Assembly (NCBI RefSeq): GCF_030413175.1
Contig: NZ_CP129212.1
Coordinates: 496,001-560,000, forward strand
DNA length: 64,000 nucleotides
Origin: Bradyrhizobium roseum
Lineage (GTDB): Bacteria > Pseudomonadota > Alphaproteobacteria > Rhizobiales > Xanthobacteraceae
Reading direction: 5' to 3'
Part shown: in pieces, positions 29,339-39,714 of the stretch
Layout: each line of letters begins with the position of its first letter
Numbering within the stretch: the first letter of the stretch is position 1
The notes under the pieces: generated by a model
What the model saw: only the letters and a program-made list of their open reading frames with translations
Told to the model about the DNA's origin: nothing
The model's database searches: none
Made by a program: the position numbers and the translations under genes

Positions 29339-31375
29339 ATGCGATTCCAGAAGCTTGGCGGCTGGTCTTTCAGACTTCCGGCCCTGCGATTCCGCTCCAA
29401 GATCATGCTCGGCTTCACCGTGGTGCTGGCGATTTCGGCCGCCAACATGGGCTTTGCCTATCTCGGCTTCGAGCGGGTTTCCGAGGGGGTGGATGCCTAC
29501 CGGCACAGCGTGCAGGAGGCCGATCTGGCGCGCGATATCGATCGCGAGCTGATCTCCTACCGCTCGCTGGCCCGCTATTTCGTGGTGACCGGCAAGGAAG
29601 AGGACGGCAAGGCCGCGCTGGAGGCGGAAGCCCGCCTCAAGGATGCCATCACCGCCTCGATGAAGGGGACGACCGACCGGGCCCGGCTGGAGCAGATCGC
29701 GAAGCTGGAGCGCGAGTTCCGCACCTTCACGAAGATCTTTGCCGACATGCTCAAGGTCAAGGACGACAGCGCGCGCATCGCGCAGAACCAGCTGGCACGC
29801 ACCGGCAATTCGCTGCGTTACAAGGTCGACGACCTGCCGAGTAACGCCGAAGACGACGAAATGCCCCTGATCACGCTGGGCGCCAAGAAGGTGACTGAGC
29901 AGTTTCAGGCGGTTACGGCGCTGGCCAATACGTTCGTCGTCAATTCTGACCAGGCGGTCGCCAACAGCGCCCTGGCGCGCCTGAAATTTGTCGAGAACGC
30001 GCTGAAGGCGATCGCAACCACCAACGAAAAGCTCCTGGACGGCATCAAGGAAATTGCCGGCATGCTGGAAGAATACCGCCGCTCGCTTGCCATGCTGGTC
30101 GGTAACGCCAAGGAGATCGAAGCGCTGATCCAGGAAATGACCGAGACGGTCGCCGAGATCAACAAGGCCTCGGCGGCGATGAAGTCGGATCTGCTGGCGG
30201 ACCAGAAACGACTCGATGCCGAATCGGACGCCGTCATCATCGAAACCGAACGGCTGATCGTGATGCTGGCCGCCGGTGGCCTGCTGCTGGGTTGTATCTG
30301 GGCCTTCTTCCTCGGCATCGGCATTTCCCGTCCGATGACCAGGATGTGCGGCGCGATGCGCGAACTCGCCGCCGGCAATTTCGATGTCGTGCTGCCCGGC
30401 CTCGGCCGCAAGGACGAAGTCGGCGAAATGGCGAGCGCGGTCGAGGAGTTCAAGGTGCAGGCGGTCATGCGGGCCGAGCGCGACGCCGCCACCCAGGAAG
30501 CGCAGAGCAAGGCGGCGAGCGCCGCGCGCCGCGCCGAATTGATCCGTTTTGCCGACGATTTTGAGACCGCGGTCGGCGCCATCGTCGCCAACGTTTCATC
30601 GTCAGCCGTGCAACTCGAAGCCGCGGCAGGCACATTGACCCGAACCGCGGAGACCACCCAGAGCCTGTCGAGCCAGGTCGCCGGCGCCTCGGAAGAAGCC
30701 TCCACCAACATGCAGTCGGTGGCCTCCGCGACCGAGGAATTGTCGGCCTCCGTCGACGAGATCGGCCGGCGCGTCAAGGAGAGCAGCCAGATCGCGGAAG
30801 CGGCCGTGCTGCAGGCCGAGCAGACCGACGGGCGGATCGGCAAACTGTCGCGCGCCGCGCAGGAGATCGGCGACGTCGTCAAGCTGATCACCGCGATTGC
30901 CGAGCAGACCAATCTCCTGGCGCTGAACGCCACCATCGAGGCGGCGCGGGCCGGCGACGCCGGCCGCGGCTTTGCCGTGGTGGCGTCAGAAGTCAAATCG
31001 CTCGCCAGCCAGACCGCGAAGGCGACCGACGAGATTTCCAATCACATCTCGGGCATGCAGGGCGCGACGCAGGAATCCGTCGCCGCGATCAAGGAGATCG
31101 GCGGCACCATCGGAAAAATCTCCGACATCGCCTCCACCATCGCCAACGCCGTCGCGCAACAGAGCTCGGCGACCCAGGAGATCGCGCGCAGCGTGCAGCA
31201 CGTGGCTCAAGGCACGCAGGAAGCCGCCACCAACGTCATGCACGTCAACCGCGGCGCCACCGAAACCGGCACGGCTTCCGAGGAGGTGCTGAACTCGGCG
31301 CGCTCGCTGTCGAGCGAAAGCACCCGGCTTCGCGAAGAGCTCGATCGCTTCATGGCGAACATCCGGGCGGCGTGA
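29339..31375 (+). CDS. Methyl-accepting chemotaxis protein
   Basis: A 678-residue chemoreceptor with membrane segments at about 22-42 and 308-330, an all-helical periplasmic sensor of about 260 residues (HBM-like helical bundle by its length and heptad-rich sequence), a HAMP domain and a C-terminal signalling hairpin. The tip sequence [20 protein letters not shown] is the standard CheA/CheW-binding motif. No CheB/R-binding pentapeptide is seen at the C-terminus. It stands alone. Ligand unknown. Confidence 0.93.
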   Translation: MRFQKLGGWSFRLPALRFRSKIMLGFTVVLAISAANMGFAYLGFERVSEGVDAYRHSVQEADLARDIDRELISYRSLARYFVVTGKEEDGKAALEAEARLKDAITASMKGTTDRARLEQIAKLEREFRTFTKIFADMLKVKDDSARIAQNQLARTGNSLRYKVDDLPSNAEDDEMPLITLGAKKVTEQFQAVTALANTFVVNSDQAVANSALARLKFVENALKAIATTNEKLLDGIKEIAGMLEEYRRSLAMLVGNAKEIEALIQEMTETVAEINKASAAMKSDLLADQKRLDAESDAVIIETERLIVMLAAGGLLLGCIWAFFLGIGISRPMTRMCGAMRELAAGNFDVVLPGLGRKDEVGEMASAVEEFKVQAVMRAERDAATQEAQSKAASAARRAELIRFADDFETAVGAIVANVSSSAVQLEAAAGTLTRTAETTQSLSSQVAGASEEASTNMQSVASATEELSASVDEIGRRVKESSQIAEAAVLQAEQTDGRIGKLSRAAQEIGDVVKLITAIAEQTNLLALNATIEAARAGDAGRGFAVVASEVKSLASQTAKATDEISNHISGMQGATQESVAAIKEIGGTIGKISDIASTIANAVAQQSSATQEIARSVQHVAQGTQEAATNVMHVNRGATETGTASEEVLNSARSLSSESTRLREELDRFMANIRAA

Positions 31376-31403
31376 GGGGCGTCCCCCCTCTCTCTCTCTG
31401 TCG

Positions 31404-31511
31404 CCCCCGCGAAGGCGGGGGTCCATAACCACCGTCTTGCGTTGTTTCACTCAACTGGCCGGGTGCCCTTTGCCATGGCCGCGGCGTATTGGTTCCTGCC
31501 TTCGCAGGAAC
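31404..31511. repeat. Two short hairpins in the gap after the chemoreceptor
   Basis: A GC hairpin CCCCCGC-GAAG-GCGGGGG at 31404-31421, plausible as the chemoreceptor terminator, and GTTCCTGC-CTTC-GCAGGAAC at 31492-31511. The rest of the 312-base gap (31376-31687) shows no gene; a CT microsatellite stands at about 31388-31399. Confidence 0.6.
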
Positions 31512-31687
31512 GACGAAGAAACTTCGCGCGGTAGCAGCGCGCGGAGCCATGCAATTTCGCACCCCCAACACCCGGAACCCCGCCCCAGCGCGGGCGTTAT
31601 CTCGCGTCAGACATCATGTTTGCCGCAATTTGACGTGAAAACCCTGGGGCCGGGGCGTTCCGGGGTGTTTTTCATTGGTCCAATTCG

Positions 31688-33187
31688 ATGGGTGAGACAG
31701 CGATACGGCACGGTGCGGCGGTGGATGAACGTGCTTCCCGTTCCACGGCCGGCGAGGGTGGCGAGCGCGTCATCGAGACCGACATCCCGGCGCGGCTCGA
31801 CAGCCTGCGCTGGGGCGGCTTTCACACCCGCGTCGTGGCGGCGCTCGGCATCACCTGGATTCTGGACGGGCTGGAAGTCACCTTGGCCGGTGCGCTGTCG
31901 GGCGCGCTGAAGGAAAGTCCGACGCTGAAATTTTCGAATTTCGACGTCGGCCTCGCCAACAGCGCCTATCTGGCGGGCGCCGTGATCGGCGCGCTCGGGT
32001 TCGGATGGCTGACCGACCGGATCGGGCGCAAGAAACTGTTCTTCATCACGCTCGCGCTCTATCTCAGCGCGACGGCGGCAACCGCGTTGTCGTGGAATGT
32101 AACGAGCTACGCGCTGTTTCGCTTCCTGACTGGTGCGGGGATCGGCGGCGAATACACCGCGATCAATTCGACGATCCAGGAACTGGTGCCGGCGCGCTAT
32201 CGCGGCTGGACGGATCTGGTGATCAACGGCAGCTTCTGGATCGGCGCGGCGATGGGCGCTGTCGGCGCCATCGTGCTGCTCGATCCCGCCCTGCTCGCGC
32301 CCGATCACGGCTGGCGGCTGGCCTATTTCATCGGCGCAGCCCTCGGCCTGATCGTGCTGCTGATGCGGATGTGGATTCCGGAAAGCCCGCGCTGGCTGAT
32401 GGTCCATGGCCGCCCGGAAGAGGCGAAGGCCATCGTCGACGAGATCGAAAAGGCATCGACCCGGCATTCGGATCATCCGGCCGGCGAGGTGTTTCCGAAG
32501 ATCAGGCTGAAGATGCGCAGCCACACGCCGCTCGGAGAAGTCGCGCATACGCTGCTCACCACGTACCGGCAGCGTTCGATGGTCGGACTGGTGCTGATGG
32601 TCGCGCAGGCGTTCTTCTACAACGCGATCTTCTTCACGTTCGCGCTGGTGCTGACCGACTTCTTCGGCATCGCGTCCAACCAGGTCGGCTGGTACATCCT
32701 GCCGTTCGCGGCTGGAAACTTCTTGGGGCCGCTGCTGCTCGGCCGCCTGTTCGATACCCTGGGCCGGCGCATGATGATCATGGTGACCTATGGCGCGTCG
32801 GGCATCCTGCTGGCGCTGTCGGGCTATCTGTTCTCGATCGGCGTGCTGACGGCGCAGACCCAGACGATCGCCTGGATGGTGATCTTCTTCTTCGCCTCGC
32901 CGGCGGCGAGTGCGGCGTATCTGACCGTCAGCGAGACGTTTCCGCTGGAGGTGCGCGCGCTGGCCATCGCCTTGTTCTACGCGGTCGGAACCGGCATCGG
33001 CGGCGTGGCGGGGCCGGCTTTATTCGGTGCGCTGGTCGATACCGGATCGCGCAACAGCGTGTTCGCCGGCTACCTGTTCGGGTCGGCATTGATGATCGTG
33101 GCCGCGGCCGTCGCGTGGCGATACGCCGTCGCCGCCGAGCGAAAATCGCTCGAATCTGTCGCACGGCCGCTCGCCTTTGTGGAGTAG
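31688..33187 (+). CDS. MFS transporter
   Basis: A 499-residue major facilitator with twelve predicted membrane spans after a hydrophilic N-terminus of about 45 residues. The loop 2-3 motif GFGWLTDRIGRKK and the R-G motif after TM4 (GEYTAINSTIQELVPARYRG) fit the sugar/aromatic acid porter group. Substrate is unknown. It precedes otsB by six bases, so it shares a transcript with trehalose synthesis genes, which suggests a role in solute or stress handling (inference). Confidence 0.88.
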   Translation: MGETAIRHGAAVDERASRSTAGEGGERVIETDIPARLDSLRWGGFHTRVVAALGITWILDGLEVTLAGALSGALKESPTLKFSNFDVGLANSAYLAGAVIGALGFGWLTDRIGRKKLFFITLALYLSATAATALSWNVTSYALFRFLTGAGIGGEYTAINSTIQELVPARYRGWTDLVINGSFWIGAAMGAVGAIVLLDPALLAPDHGWRLAYFIGAALGLIVLLMRMWIPESPRWLMVHGRPEEAKAIVDEIEKASTRHSDHPAGEVFPKIRLKMRSHTPLGEVAHTLLTTYRQRSMVGLVLMVAQAFFYNAIFFTFALVLTDFFGIASNQVGWYILPFAAGNFLGPLLLGRLFDTLGRRMMIMVTYGASGILLALSGYLFSIGVLTAQTQTIAWMVIFFFASPAASAAYLTVSETFPLEVRALAIALFYAVGTGIGGVAGPALFGALVDTGSRNSVFAGYLFGSALMIVAAAVAWRYAVAAERKSLESVARPLAFVE

Positions 33188-33193
33188 GATGAG

Positions 33194-34030
33194 ATGAATG
33201 AGGATCTGTTGGAAATGCCTTTCGAAGAAGACATCGCGCGCGAAGACGACGCCCCGCCGGAAACCGTTCCGGTGCCGCGCTCGCTGATTCCGCATCTGAG
33301 CCAGACGGCGGTGCTGCTTGACATCGACGGCACCCTGCTCGACCTGATGCCGACGCCGCGCGAAGTCTGGGTGCCGCCGGGCCTGGCGAAGACGCTGAAC
33401 CGCCTGATGGTGAAAACCAACGGCGCGTTGGCGCTGGTCTCAGGCCGCTCGCTCAACGACATCGATCTGATTTTTGCCCCCGATCATTTTCCGGCGGTCG
33501 GCGGCCACGGCGCCGAGATGCGGATCGAGCCGGACAGCGGGTCGGTGGCCGCGCATGCGCCGCCGATGGACAAGGAATTGAAGCGGCGACTGGCGGCGAT
33601 CGCCAAACTCAGCCCGGGGATTCTGCTGGAAGACAAGGGCTATTCGCTGGCGCTGCATTATCGCCTGGCGCCGCAGGCGGAGAAGGCGATCTATGCGGCG
33701 GTGTCGCTGATCCGGGCGGATCTCCCCAACGCGCCGATCGAGGTGCTGCCCGGCAAGTTCGTTTGCGAGATCAAGCATTCCGGATTCAGCAAGGCGAGCG
33801 GCGTGCACGAATTGATGAAGCGCGAACCGTTCAAGGGCCGTCGTCCGTTCTTCATCGGCGACGACGTTACCGACGAGACCGTGTTTGCGATCATGCCTGA
33901 TCTCGATGGCCTTGCTTTCTCGGTCGGCCGTCGCGCCCAGGGTGTCGCCGGGCACTTCGATGCGCCGAGCGACGTCAGGGATTTCCTTACACGCCTGCTT
34001 GATGACGAAACGGACGCATCACTGCCATAA
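33194..34030 (+). CDS. otsB: Trehalose-6-phosphate phosphatase
   Basis: A 278-residue HAD-superfamily phosphatase that releases trehalose from trehalose 6-phosphate. The nucleophile motif LDIDGTLLD and the metal-binding motif FFIGDDVTDE are intact, with the family motif VGGHGAE between them. An acidic N-terminal extension of about 35 residues precedes the core. It sits between the MFS gene and otsA. Confidence 0.93.
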   Translation: MNEDLLEMPFEEDIAREDDAPPETVPVPRSLIPHLSQTAVLLDIDGTLLDLMPTPREVWVPPGLAKTLNRLMVKTNGALALVSGRSLNDIDLIFAPDHFPAVGGHGAEMRIEPDSGSVAAHAPPMDKELKRRLAAIAKLSPGILLEDKGYSLALHYRLAPQAEKAIYAAVSLIRADLPNAPIEVLPGKFVCEIKHSGFSKASGVHELMKREPFKGRRPFFIGDDVTDETVFAIMPDLDGLAFSVGRRAQGVAGHFDAPSDVRDFLTRLLDDETDASLP

Positions 34031-34224
34031 TGCGTCTCGAATCGACGGCTTTCGGCCGCAGATTTTCGCGCTTGCTGCCGAGGTTCACGATAAAATTTAT
34101 TTTTCGTGAATTCGGGTGAGTTCCGTCGCGGCCCAGCCCGAATTTGGTTTCAATTCGTTGAAAGGGTGATCAGGAACCATATAGATGAATGGTTGTTAAC
34201 CGGGCGCACCCAACGGAGGGGATT

Positions 34225-35685
34225 TTGAACCTCGTCGTCGTTTCTAATCGAGTTTCGCGCGGAAAACCCAACGAACCCATGACGGGGGGGCTGGCCGCAG
34301 CGCTGTTGCCCATCGTCGAAAAATCAGGCGCCATCTGGGTCGGTTCTTCGGGCAGGGTCCGCGACGGGAACCTGAAGGAACCTTTCGCCGAAGTCGAATC
34401 GCTCGGCGCCGGCGCGCTGGCGATGCTGGATCTGCCGGCCGCGCATTACGGCGGCTATTACGAAGGTTTTGCCAATTCCGCGCTGTGGCCGGCGCTGCAT
34501 TCGCGCGCCGATCTGATCCGCGCCACGCAGGACGATTATCTCAGCTACCGCGAAGTGAACGCTTTCATGGCGCGCGCGCTGCTTAGATTCCGCAAGAGCG
34601 ACTCCGCGTTCTGGATCCAAGATTATCATTTCCTCGCGCTCGGTGCCGAACTGCGCGATCTCGGCGTCACCGAGCCGATCGGCTTTTTCCTGCACACGCC
34701 GTGGCCGACGCGCACGGTGATGTCGGGCGTGCCGCATCACCGCGAACTGATCGAGGCGATGCTGGCCTACGACCTGATCGGTTTTCAGACCGAGGAAGAT
34801 TGCGAGAACTTCCTGTCCTACGCGCAGTCCGATCTCGGCCTCTCCGTGCATGACGGCGTCGTCACCTCGCGCCACGGCCGCACCCGCGCATCGGTGTTTC
34901 CGATCGGCATCGATCCGGCTGAATTCGCCAAGCTGGCGGCAAAGGCCTCGACGCATCCGGACGTCTCGCGGCTGCGCCGCAGCCTGAACGGCGAAAAGCT
35001 CGCGATCGGTGTCGACCGGCTGGATTATTCAAAAGGCCTGATCCACCGCATCAAGGCGTTCGACCGGATGTGGACGATGCACCCCTCCCTGGCGCGCACC
35101 GTCTCGCTGCTGCAGATCGCGACGCCTTCGCGCGGCGCGATCGAGGCCTATGGCAACCTGCAGAGCGAGGTCGCCAAACTCGTCAGCGACGTCAACGGCC
35201 AGCACGGCGAGGTCGACTGGACGCCGATCCGCTATCTCAACAAGGGCTTTGGCCAGGCCGTGCTCGCCGGCCTGTATCGCACCGCGCAGGTCGGCGTGGT
35301 GACGCCGCTGCAGGACGGCATGAACCTTGTCGCCAAGGAATATGTCGCCGCGCAAAACCCGGTCGACCCCGGCGTGCTGGTGCTGTCGAAGTTCGCCGGC
35401 GCCGCCAACGAGCTCGACACCGCGCTGATCGTCAATCCACACGACATCGACGGCATGGCCCGCACCATCGCGATGGCGCTGTCGATGCCGCTCACCGAAC
35501 GCCGCATGCGCTGGGAAGCGATGATGGCCAAGCTGCGCCGCGGTACCATCCAGCAATGGTTCGCCGACTTCACCGACGCCCTCAACGATTGCCGCCTCGA
35601 CCGCGCCGAACTCGCCCCCGTGATCGCCGACACCGCGATCTGGCCGCTCCCCACGGCCAGCAACTGCAACGCGCGGTATCATTAG
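34225..35685 (+). CDS. otsA: Trehalose-6-phosphate synthase
   Basis: A 486-residue GT20 glycosyltransferase that joins UDP-glucose and glucose 6-phosphate. The motifs [42 protein letters not shown] and [17 protein letters not shown] are intact. I chose the TTG at 34225, which gives the usual N-terminus [10 protein letters not shown] and has GGAGGGG seven bases upstream. An ATG at 34189 adds 12 residues and has no ribosome site. The 194-base gap after otsB contains an AT-rich stretch, so otsA may also have its own promoter. Confidence 0.93.
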   Translation: MNLVVVSNRVSRGKPNEPMTGGLAAALLPIVEKSGAIWVGSSGRVRDGNLKEPFAEVESLGAGALAMLDLPAAHYGGYYEGFANSALWPALHSRADLIRATQDDYLSYREVNAFMARALLRFRKSDSAFWIQDYHFLALGAELRDLGVTEPIGFFLHTPWPTRTVMSGVPHHRELIEAMLAYDLIGFQTEEDCENFLSYAQSDLGLSVHDGVVTSRHGRTRASVFPIGIDPAEFAKLAAKASTHPDVSRLRRSLNGEKLAIGVDRLDYSKGLIHRIKAFDRMWTMHPSLARTVSLLQIATPSRGAIEAYGNLQSEVAKLVSDVNGQHGEVDWTPIRYLNKGFGQAVLAGLYRTAQVGVVTPLQDGMNLVAKEYVAAQNPVDPGVLVLSKFAGAANELDTALIVNPHDIDGMARTIAMALSMPLTERRMRWEAMMAKLRRGTIQQWFADFTDALNDCRLDRAELAPVIADTAIWPLPTASNCNARYH

Positions 35686-35762
35686 TCTTTCTCGAGGTCA
35701 CACGCTTATCGTGCGGCAACCAGTCTCGCGTCATGGCCGGGCTTGACCCGCATGCCGCGATC

Positions 35763-35862
35763 GTCATTCCGGGGCGCGCGCAGCGCGAACCCGGAATCCA
35801 TCTCACGACATGTGATGCGGCCCGTTGGATTCCGGCTCGCGCGTTGCGCGCCCCGGAATGAC
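35763..35862. repeat. Palindromic intergenic repeat (GTCATTCCGGGG family)
   Basis: A 100-base near-perfect inverted repeat. Left arm begins GTCATTCCGGGGCGCGC and includes GGAATCCA; right arm has TGGATTCC and ends GCGCCCCGGAATGAC. It lies between convergent otsA and the small secreted protein gene. Confidence 0.8.
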
Positions 35863-35889
35863 GGATCCCGTCAGCCGTTCACGCCATTT

Positions 35890-36246
35890 TCAAAAACAAT
35901 ACGCCACCCCATCCAGGATCGGACACCGCGCCTTGCTCGGTGCGCTCGGATTTTCCATCGGCACATGCCCGCCCTTGCCGTTGCCGGCAAACACCCCGGG
36001 CCCGATCACCACCGACGACTTGTTGCCGATGATCACGCTCGGATGCGGCGAAGCCAGCCGCGAGGTCGAGCCGTCCGCCCACACGATCGCGTCGCCCTGG
36101 TGAATCCCGCGCCGCCCGTCGTCGCAGGTCACGTCATTGCCCTGCCGCGTGCAGGCCTGCGCCCACGCTGGCGCCGCGGCGCCGATCGCCAGCGCCGAGC
36201 CTAAAACCGATGCCAGGACGGCCAGTTGAAGCGTCCGAATGATCAT
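35890..36246 (-). CDS. Small secreted protein of unknown function
   Basis: A 118-residue exported protein with a signal peptide ending near APAWAQACT and four cysteines in the mature part (two early, two near the end), suggesting disulfide bonds. Repeated VIIGNKSSVVIGPGVFAGNG-type segments suggest a short beta structure. I do not recognise the family. The start at 36246 has GGAGG ten bases upstream; a longer frame begins at 36312. It lies upstream of tRNA-Ser on the opposite strand. Confidence 0.65.
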   Translation of the reverse strand: MIIRTLQLAVLASVLGSALAIGAAAPAWAQACTRQGNDVTCDDGRRGIHQGDAIVWADGSTSRLASPHPSVIIGNKSSVVIGPGVFAGNGKGGHVPMENPSAPSKARCPILDGVAYCF

Positions 36247-36448
36247 GATTGCCGTCCTCCACCAACAGGGTCGTCCCTTATCACCGTCGATCGTGGCCGG
36301 ATTTCGGTTCAAGCCTCTCTACCGCATCGATATCGGGGCTCCCTTACGATCGAAATATCCAAATAAATTCAATGAATTGGGGAAATTTCCGCCGCCGCCC
36401 TTAGGCCGGCTTGCAAAATCAGTCCTGCCCCTTCAAGAGAGGGCCTCC

Positions 36449-36538
36449 GGAGAGATGGCCGAGTGGCTTAAGGCGCACGCTTGGAAAGCGTGTGTGCGGG
36501 AAACCGTACCGTGGGTTCGAATCCCACTCTCTCCGCCA
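36449..36538 (+). tRNA. tRNA-Ser (anticodon GGA)
   Basis: A complete type II tRNA of 90 bases including the encoded CCA. Acceptor arms GGAGAGA and TCTCTCC pair fully; the anticodon loop TTGGAAA (36481-36487) carries GGA; the long variable arm and the T-loop GGTTCGAATCC are normal. Two decayed copies lie at 51141-51229 and 51644-51718. About 45 bases upstream (36404-36448) are also copied before 51141. Confidence 0.97.
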
Positions 36539-36590
36539 GGCACGTTCGCCCCGCGCCGGTCGGTCGGACCTCCCCTAGAGTAGATCAACC

Positions 36591-37334
36591 TTGAACCAGC
36601 CGTTGAACCTCGCCGCGCTCGACAAGCTCAAGGTCCGCATCCAGTCCTTGCGCGCCAAGACCATCGAGAACGGCTGCACCGAGGACGAGGCGCTGTCGGC
36701 CGCCGCCAAGGTTGCGGAGCTGCTCGATCGCCACGACCTGTCGCTGAGCGACGTCGAGCTGCGCCAGGTGGCGTGCGAGCGGCGCGTCTATGAGACCCAT
36801 CGCAAGAAGCGCATCCCGCTCGACGACTGCATCGGCGCCATCGCCCATTTCTGTGATTGCCGGGTCTGGCGCGAGAAGAACGCTGCCGGCGAGAGCAGCT
36901 ATGTCTTCTTCGGCCTGCGCTCGGACATCGAGGTCGCCCATTATCTCGCCGAACTGATCGACGCTGCCGTGCGCGCCGAGCTCGGCCGTTACAAGACCTC
37001 GGCCGACTATGGCCGCTTCCGCCACCAGGACCGGCATCTGGCCAATTCCTCCTTCGCGCTCGGCATGGTGGCGTCGATCGCGGACAGGCTGGTGGCGCTC
37101 AAGGCCGGCCGCGACCAGGTCAACAACGCCACCGGCCGCGGGTTGGTCGTGCTGAAGACCTCGGTGGTCGACGCCGAATTCGCCAAGCTCGATCTGAACC
37201 TGCGCAGCCAACGCAGCACCAGCCGCACGGTGTCGATGACCGCCTATGAGGCCGGCGGCGCCGCCGGCGCCGAACTGGCCATCAGTCCGGGCGTGCCCCA
37301 GGCGCAGTCACGGAGCGCTCAGAAGGGCAGCTGA
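36591..37334 (+). CDS. DUF2786 domain protein
   Basis: A 247-residue protein. The N-terminal part (about 8-50, LDKLKVRIQSLRAKTIENGC followed by TEDEALSAAAKVAELL) is the DUF2786 signature, followed by a DUF7168-like region with RSDIEVAHYLAELI. Function is unknown; relatives occur on mobile elements and phages as well as chromosomes. It begins with TTG at 36591, right after tRNA-Ser, the place where island genes often start. Confidence 0.8.
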   Translation: MNQPLNLAALDKLKVRIQSLRAKTIENGCTEDEALSAAAKVAELLDRHDLSLSDVELRQVACERRVYETHRKKRIPLDDCIGAIAHFCDCRVWREKNAAGESSYVFFGLRSDIEVAHYLAELIDAAVRAELGRYKTSADYGRFRHQDRHLANSSFALGMVASIADRLVALKAGRDQVNNATGRGLVVLKTSVVDAEFAKLDLNLRSQRSTSRTVSMTAYEAGGAAGAELAISPGVPQAQSRSAQKGS

Positions 37335-37620
37335 ACCCGGCGGGTAGGGGACAGCGGCTTGGCCCGGAGCTGCGGGGCCGCCCAACCGTCTTGTCATCAA
37401 TTGCATGGACACAAGGGGCAGCTATCACCGACGCGCCAAGCGGTCTCTGCGGCCATCTTGCGTTATTGCCGTCGCGGCCGGTGCGCTTCTGAACTGGTGA
37501 GGGCTTTCCAGTTGTCGTGCGGGCTTTGCGAACAGTGTTCGCCTCGGCGACAATTTCGGCAATGCCCTATCCGACTTCTGCGGGCTCGTGGCGATCGCCG
37601 GCCTGCGCCGCAGCCAAAGG
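37335..37620. other. Gap without recognisable gene
   Basis: A 286-base stretch between the DUF2786 gene and the end of the BLUF gene. Base use looks less regular than neighbouring genes. I see no gene, repeat or clear signal. Confidence 0.5.
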
Positions 37621-38082
37621 TCATAAAGCCCACAAACCTGGAGCCAGTTCCTGCGGGTGCGGACCGCTCGCCCCGCCCTGCGCAAATCGGTAGCTGTAGT
37701 ACAGCAGTAGCTCAGATATGACGGCCTCGTCGATCAGGTTCAGGTCGAGGTAGGGAGCCTTGCCGACATAACCCGGCATGTCGTGCTCCGGTTCAACTTT
37801 AGCGTACGCCATCGGCCAGCCCGTAAAAAGTTGCCGCTCGAAGCCGATGTCGAGCCGACGAAGATCGGAATGCCGAGCGTCGACTGCAATGCGAGCGTAC
37901 AGATCACTCACCACATCAGACTTGCCTTCGAGAAGTTGCAGGAACCTGCCGTAGCCATACAGCAGGATCCCGGAGACATTGGTCTTGGCGTTGTGGTCTT
38001 GAAACGTACGAAGCATTTCCGACAAGTCAGCGTTGGCCAGACAGCCATCTCGCGCCCGGCTCGAATAGACCAGTTGCCGCAT
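37621..38082 (-). CDS. BLUF-domain blue-light photoreceptor
   Basis: A 153-residue flavin-based light sensor. The BLUF domain fills residues 1-95: Tyr6 in RQLVYSSRA, Asn31, Gln49 in GRFLQLLEG, and Trp89/Met91 in TGWPMAY match the photocycle residues of AppA (Tyr21, Asn45, Gln63, Trp104, Met106) in spacing. A tail of about 55 residues has a helical segment (LIDEAVISELLLYYSYRF), as in short stand-alone BLUF proteins that work through protein contacts. No output enzyme is fused. It lies inside the tRNA-bounded segment. Confidence 0.9.
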   Translation of the reverse strand: MRQLVYSSRARDGCLANADLSEMLRTFQDHNAKTNVSGILLYGYGRFLQLLEGKSDVVSDLYARIAVDARHSDLRRLDIGFERQLFTGWPMAYAKVEPEHDMPGYVGKAPYLDLNLIDEAVISELLLYYSYRFAQGGASGPHPQELAPGLWAL

Positions 38083-38225
38083 TCCAGGCACTCCACGCGC
38101 GCGATGAGGTAGCTAACACTGCGCCTGGTGCAATAAAGGATCGTGAAGAACTGTGACCGTAAAACCGCGGTCGACATTGGCCCACTACTGAAGCTGTCAC
38201 GGCCCCGCGTGCTCGCGCTACGATG

Positions 38226-38294
38226 GATTGCATGAAGCCCTGGCTGTTGATCGCGGCGCTGAGCCCGCTAGACCAGGCCGCATTGACCAGCGCG
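38226..38294 (-). pseudogene. Nitroreductase gene remnant
   Basis: On the minus strand these 69 bases encode ALVNAAWSSGLSAAINSQGF-MQS, matching the segment ALVNAAWSRGLGAVINSQGI-MQS of the intact nitroreductase at 56631-57308. By eye 60 of 69 bases agree with 56788-56856. The similarity fades on both sides. It is a fragment of a paralogous or duplicated gene, cut off next to the secretion gene cluster. Confidence 0.8.
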
Positions 38295-38301
38295 CCCTCG
38301 C

Positions 38302-39642
38302 TCAGCGCTCAGCGAACGCCGCATCGACCCCGCGATAGATCGGCTTCAGGACGTATTGCAGCAGCGACTTGCTGCCGGAGATGATTTCGGCATCGACCGT
38401 CATCCCGGGCTTCAACTGCCATTCCGCCGCGTAGCGGTCGGAGCGTTTCGCGTCGAATCGAACCAGCACCTTGTAGAAGGCGCGCTTCTCCTCGTTCTCG
38501 GTGGTGGTGGGAGAGACCGCTTTGACCTCTCCCTTGATCTTGCCGTACTTGCTGAAATCATACGCCGTTACTTTCAGTTCGGCCTTGTCGTTGACTTTCA
38601 CGGCCGCGATATCGTCGGGCTTGACGAAAATTTCCGCCACCAGCGCGTCGTCCTGCGGGACGATCCGCACAATCGTCTCGCCCGGGCGGACAACCTCGCC
38701 CGGCGAGCGTTGCAGCACTTGCTGGACCCGGCCTCGCGTCGGCGCGCGCACGATCAGGCGCTCGACCCGGTCGGTCTGCTTCTTGATCGTTTCCTCGATC
38801 TCGGCGAGTTCGCCCGAGATCTTGGAGAGTTCCTCGCCCCACAGCCGGTTTGCCTGCGCGTCGGACTCGTCCAGCGCCGCGGCCGTTTCGCGCAGCGCTT
38901 CCCGGGTCATCGACAACCTGCCTTCGGTCGTCGTCACCAGGCCGCGCGCCTGTTCGAGCAGCGCTTCGGACTCCAGCACCTGCTTCTTGGACACGTTTCC
39001 ATTGTGCACCAGGGTTTGCCGCATATCGAACTGCTGCTGCTGGATGCCGACCAGCCGTTTTTGCGCCACGATATCCCGCTCCAGCGCGTCGATTTCGGCC
39101 TTGCGCTGGGACATCCGGACCAGCTGCAATTGATGTTCCCTTGCCCGATGGTCGAAGCGCAGCCGGTAGACCTGAAGGTGCTCGGCCAGCAGGGCGGCAT
39201 CGACGCCGCCAAAGCCGTTGAGATCGAAGTCGCGGCCCGCGAGCAGCGCGGTGACCCGCTCCTTCTGCAGCAGCAGGTTTTGGGCGCGGGATTTCAACCC
39301 GGCCAGTTCCGAATCCGCGATCACGGTCTGCAGGCGCAACAGCGGCTGGTCCTGCTCGACGAGCTGCCCTTCCTCGACCAGAATCTGTTCGACGACGCCG
39401 CCCTCGAGATGTTGCACCGGCCGGACCTGGGACACCGGGATGAGCTGGCCGCGGGCTACCGAGAGCTCCCGGATCGGGGCCAGCGCCGCCCACGGCAGCG
39501 CGGCGAGCACGATCAGAAGGACCAGCCGCATCCTGTTGCGTGAGACGACAAAGCCCCGCTGTTCTTCAAACTCGATCGGCGTCGCCAGCCAGTCCGGTGT
39601 TTCGGACGGCGATCCCTTGGTGGTTGTGCTGGTCACGCTCAT
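38302..39642 (-). CDS. HlyD family type I secretion periplasmic adaptor
   Basis: A 446-residue membrane fusion protein with a single N-terminal membrane segment (about 38-57), a barrel-sandwich half-motif VQHLEGGVVEQILVEEGQLV, a long coiled coil (about 115-290), the return half-motif APTRGRVQQV, and the C-terminal beta-barrel with the HlyD-type signature near GMTVDAEIISGSKSLLQYVLKP. It is encoded last in an operon with two half-ABC transporters and would link them to a TolC-type channel. None is encoded next to it; the nearest is at 60699-62510. Confidence 0.92.
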   Translation of the reverse strand: MSVTSTTTKGSPSETPDWLATPIEFEEQRGFVVSRNRMRLVLLIVLAALPWAALAPIRELSVARGQLIPVSQVRPVQHLEGGVVEQILVEEGQLVEQDQPLLRLQTVIADSELAGLKSRAQNLLLQKERVTALLAGRDFDLNGFGGVDAALLAEHLQVYRLRFDHRAREHQLQLVRMSQRKAEIDALERDIVAQKRLVGIQQQQFDMRQTLVHNGNVSKKQVLESEALLEQARGLVTTTEGRLSMTREALRETAAALDESDAQANRLWGEELSKISGELAEIEETIKKQTDRVERLIVRAPTRGRVQQVLQRSPGEVVRPGETIVRIVPQDDALVAEIFVKPDDIAAVKVNDKAELKVTAYDFSKYGKIKGEVKAVSPTTTENEEKRAFYKVLVRFDAKRSDRYAAEWQLKPGMTVDAEIISGSKSLLQYVLKPIYRGVDAAFAER

Positions 39643-39714
39643 GACTTCCTCTTTCGATCCGGGGCGCGCATCATCAGTCCTGTTTTCGCAACGCCGCCCT
39701 GCTCGACTCTGTGC

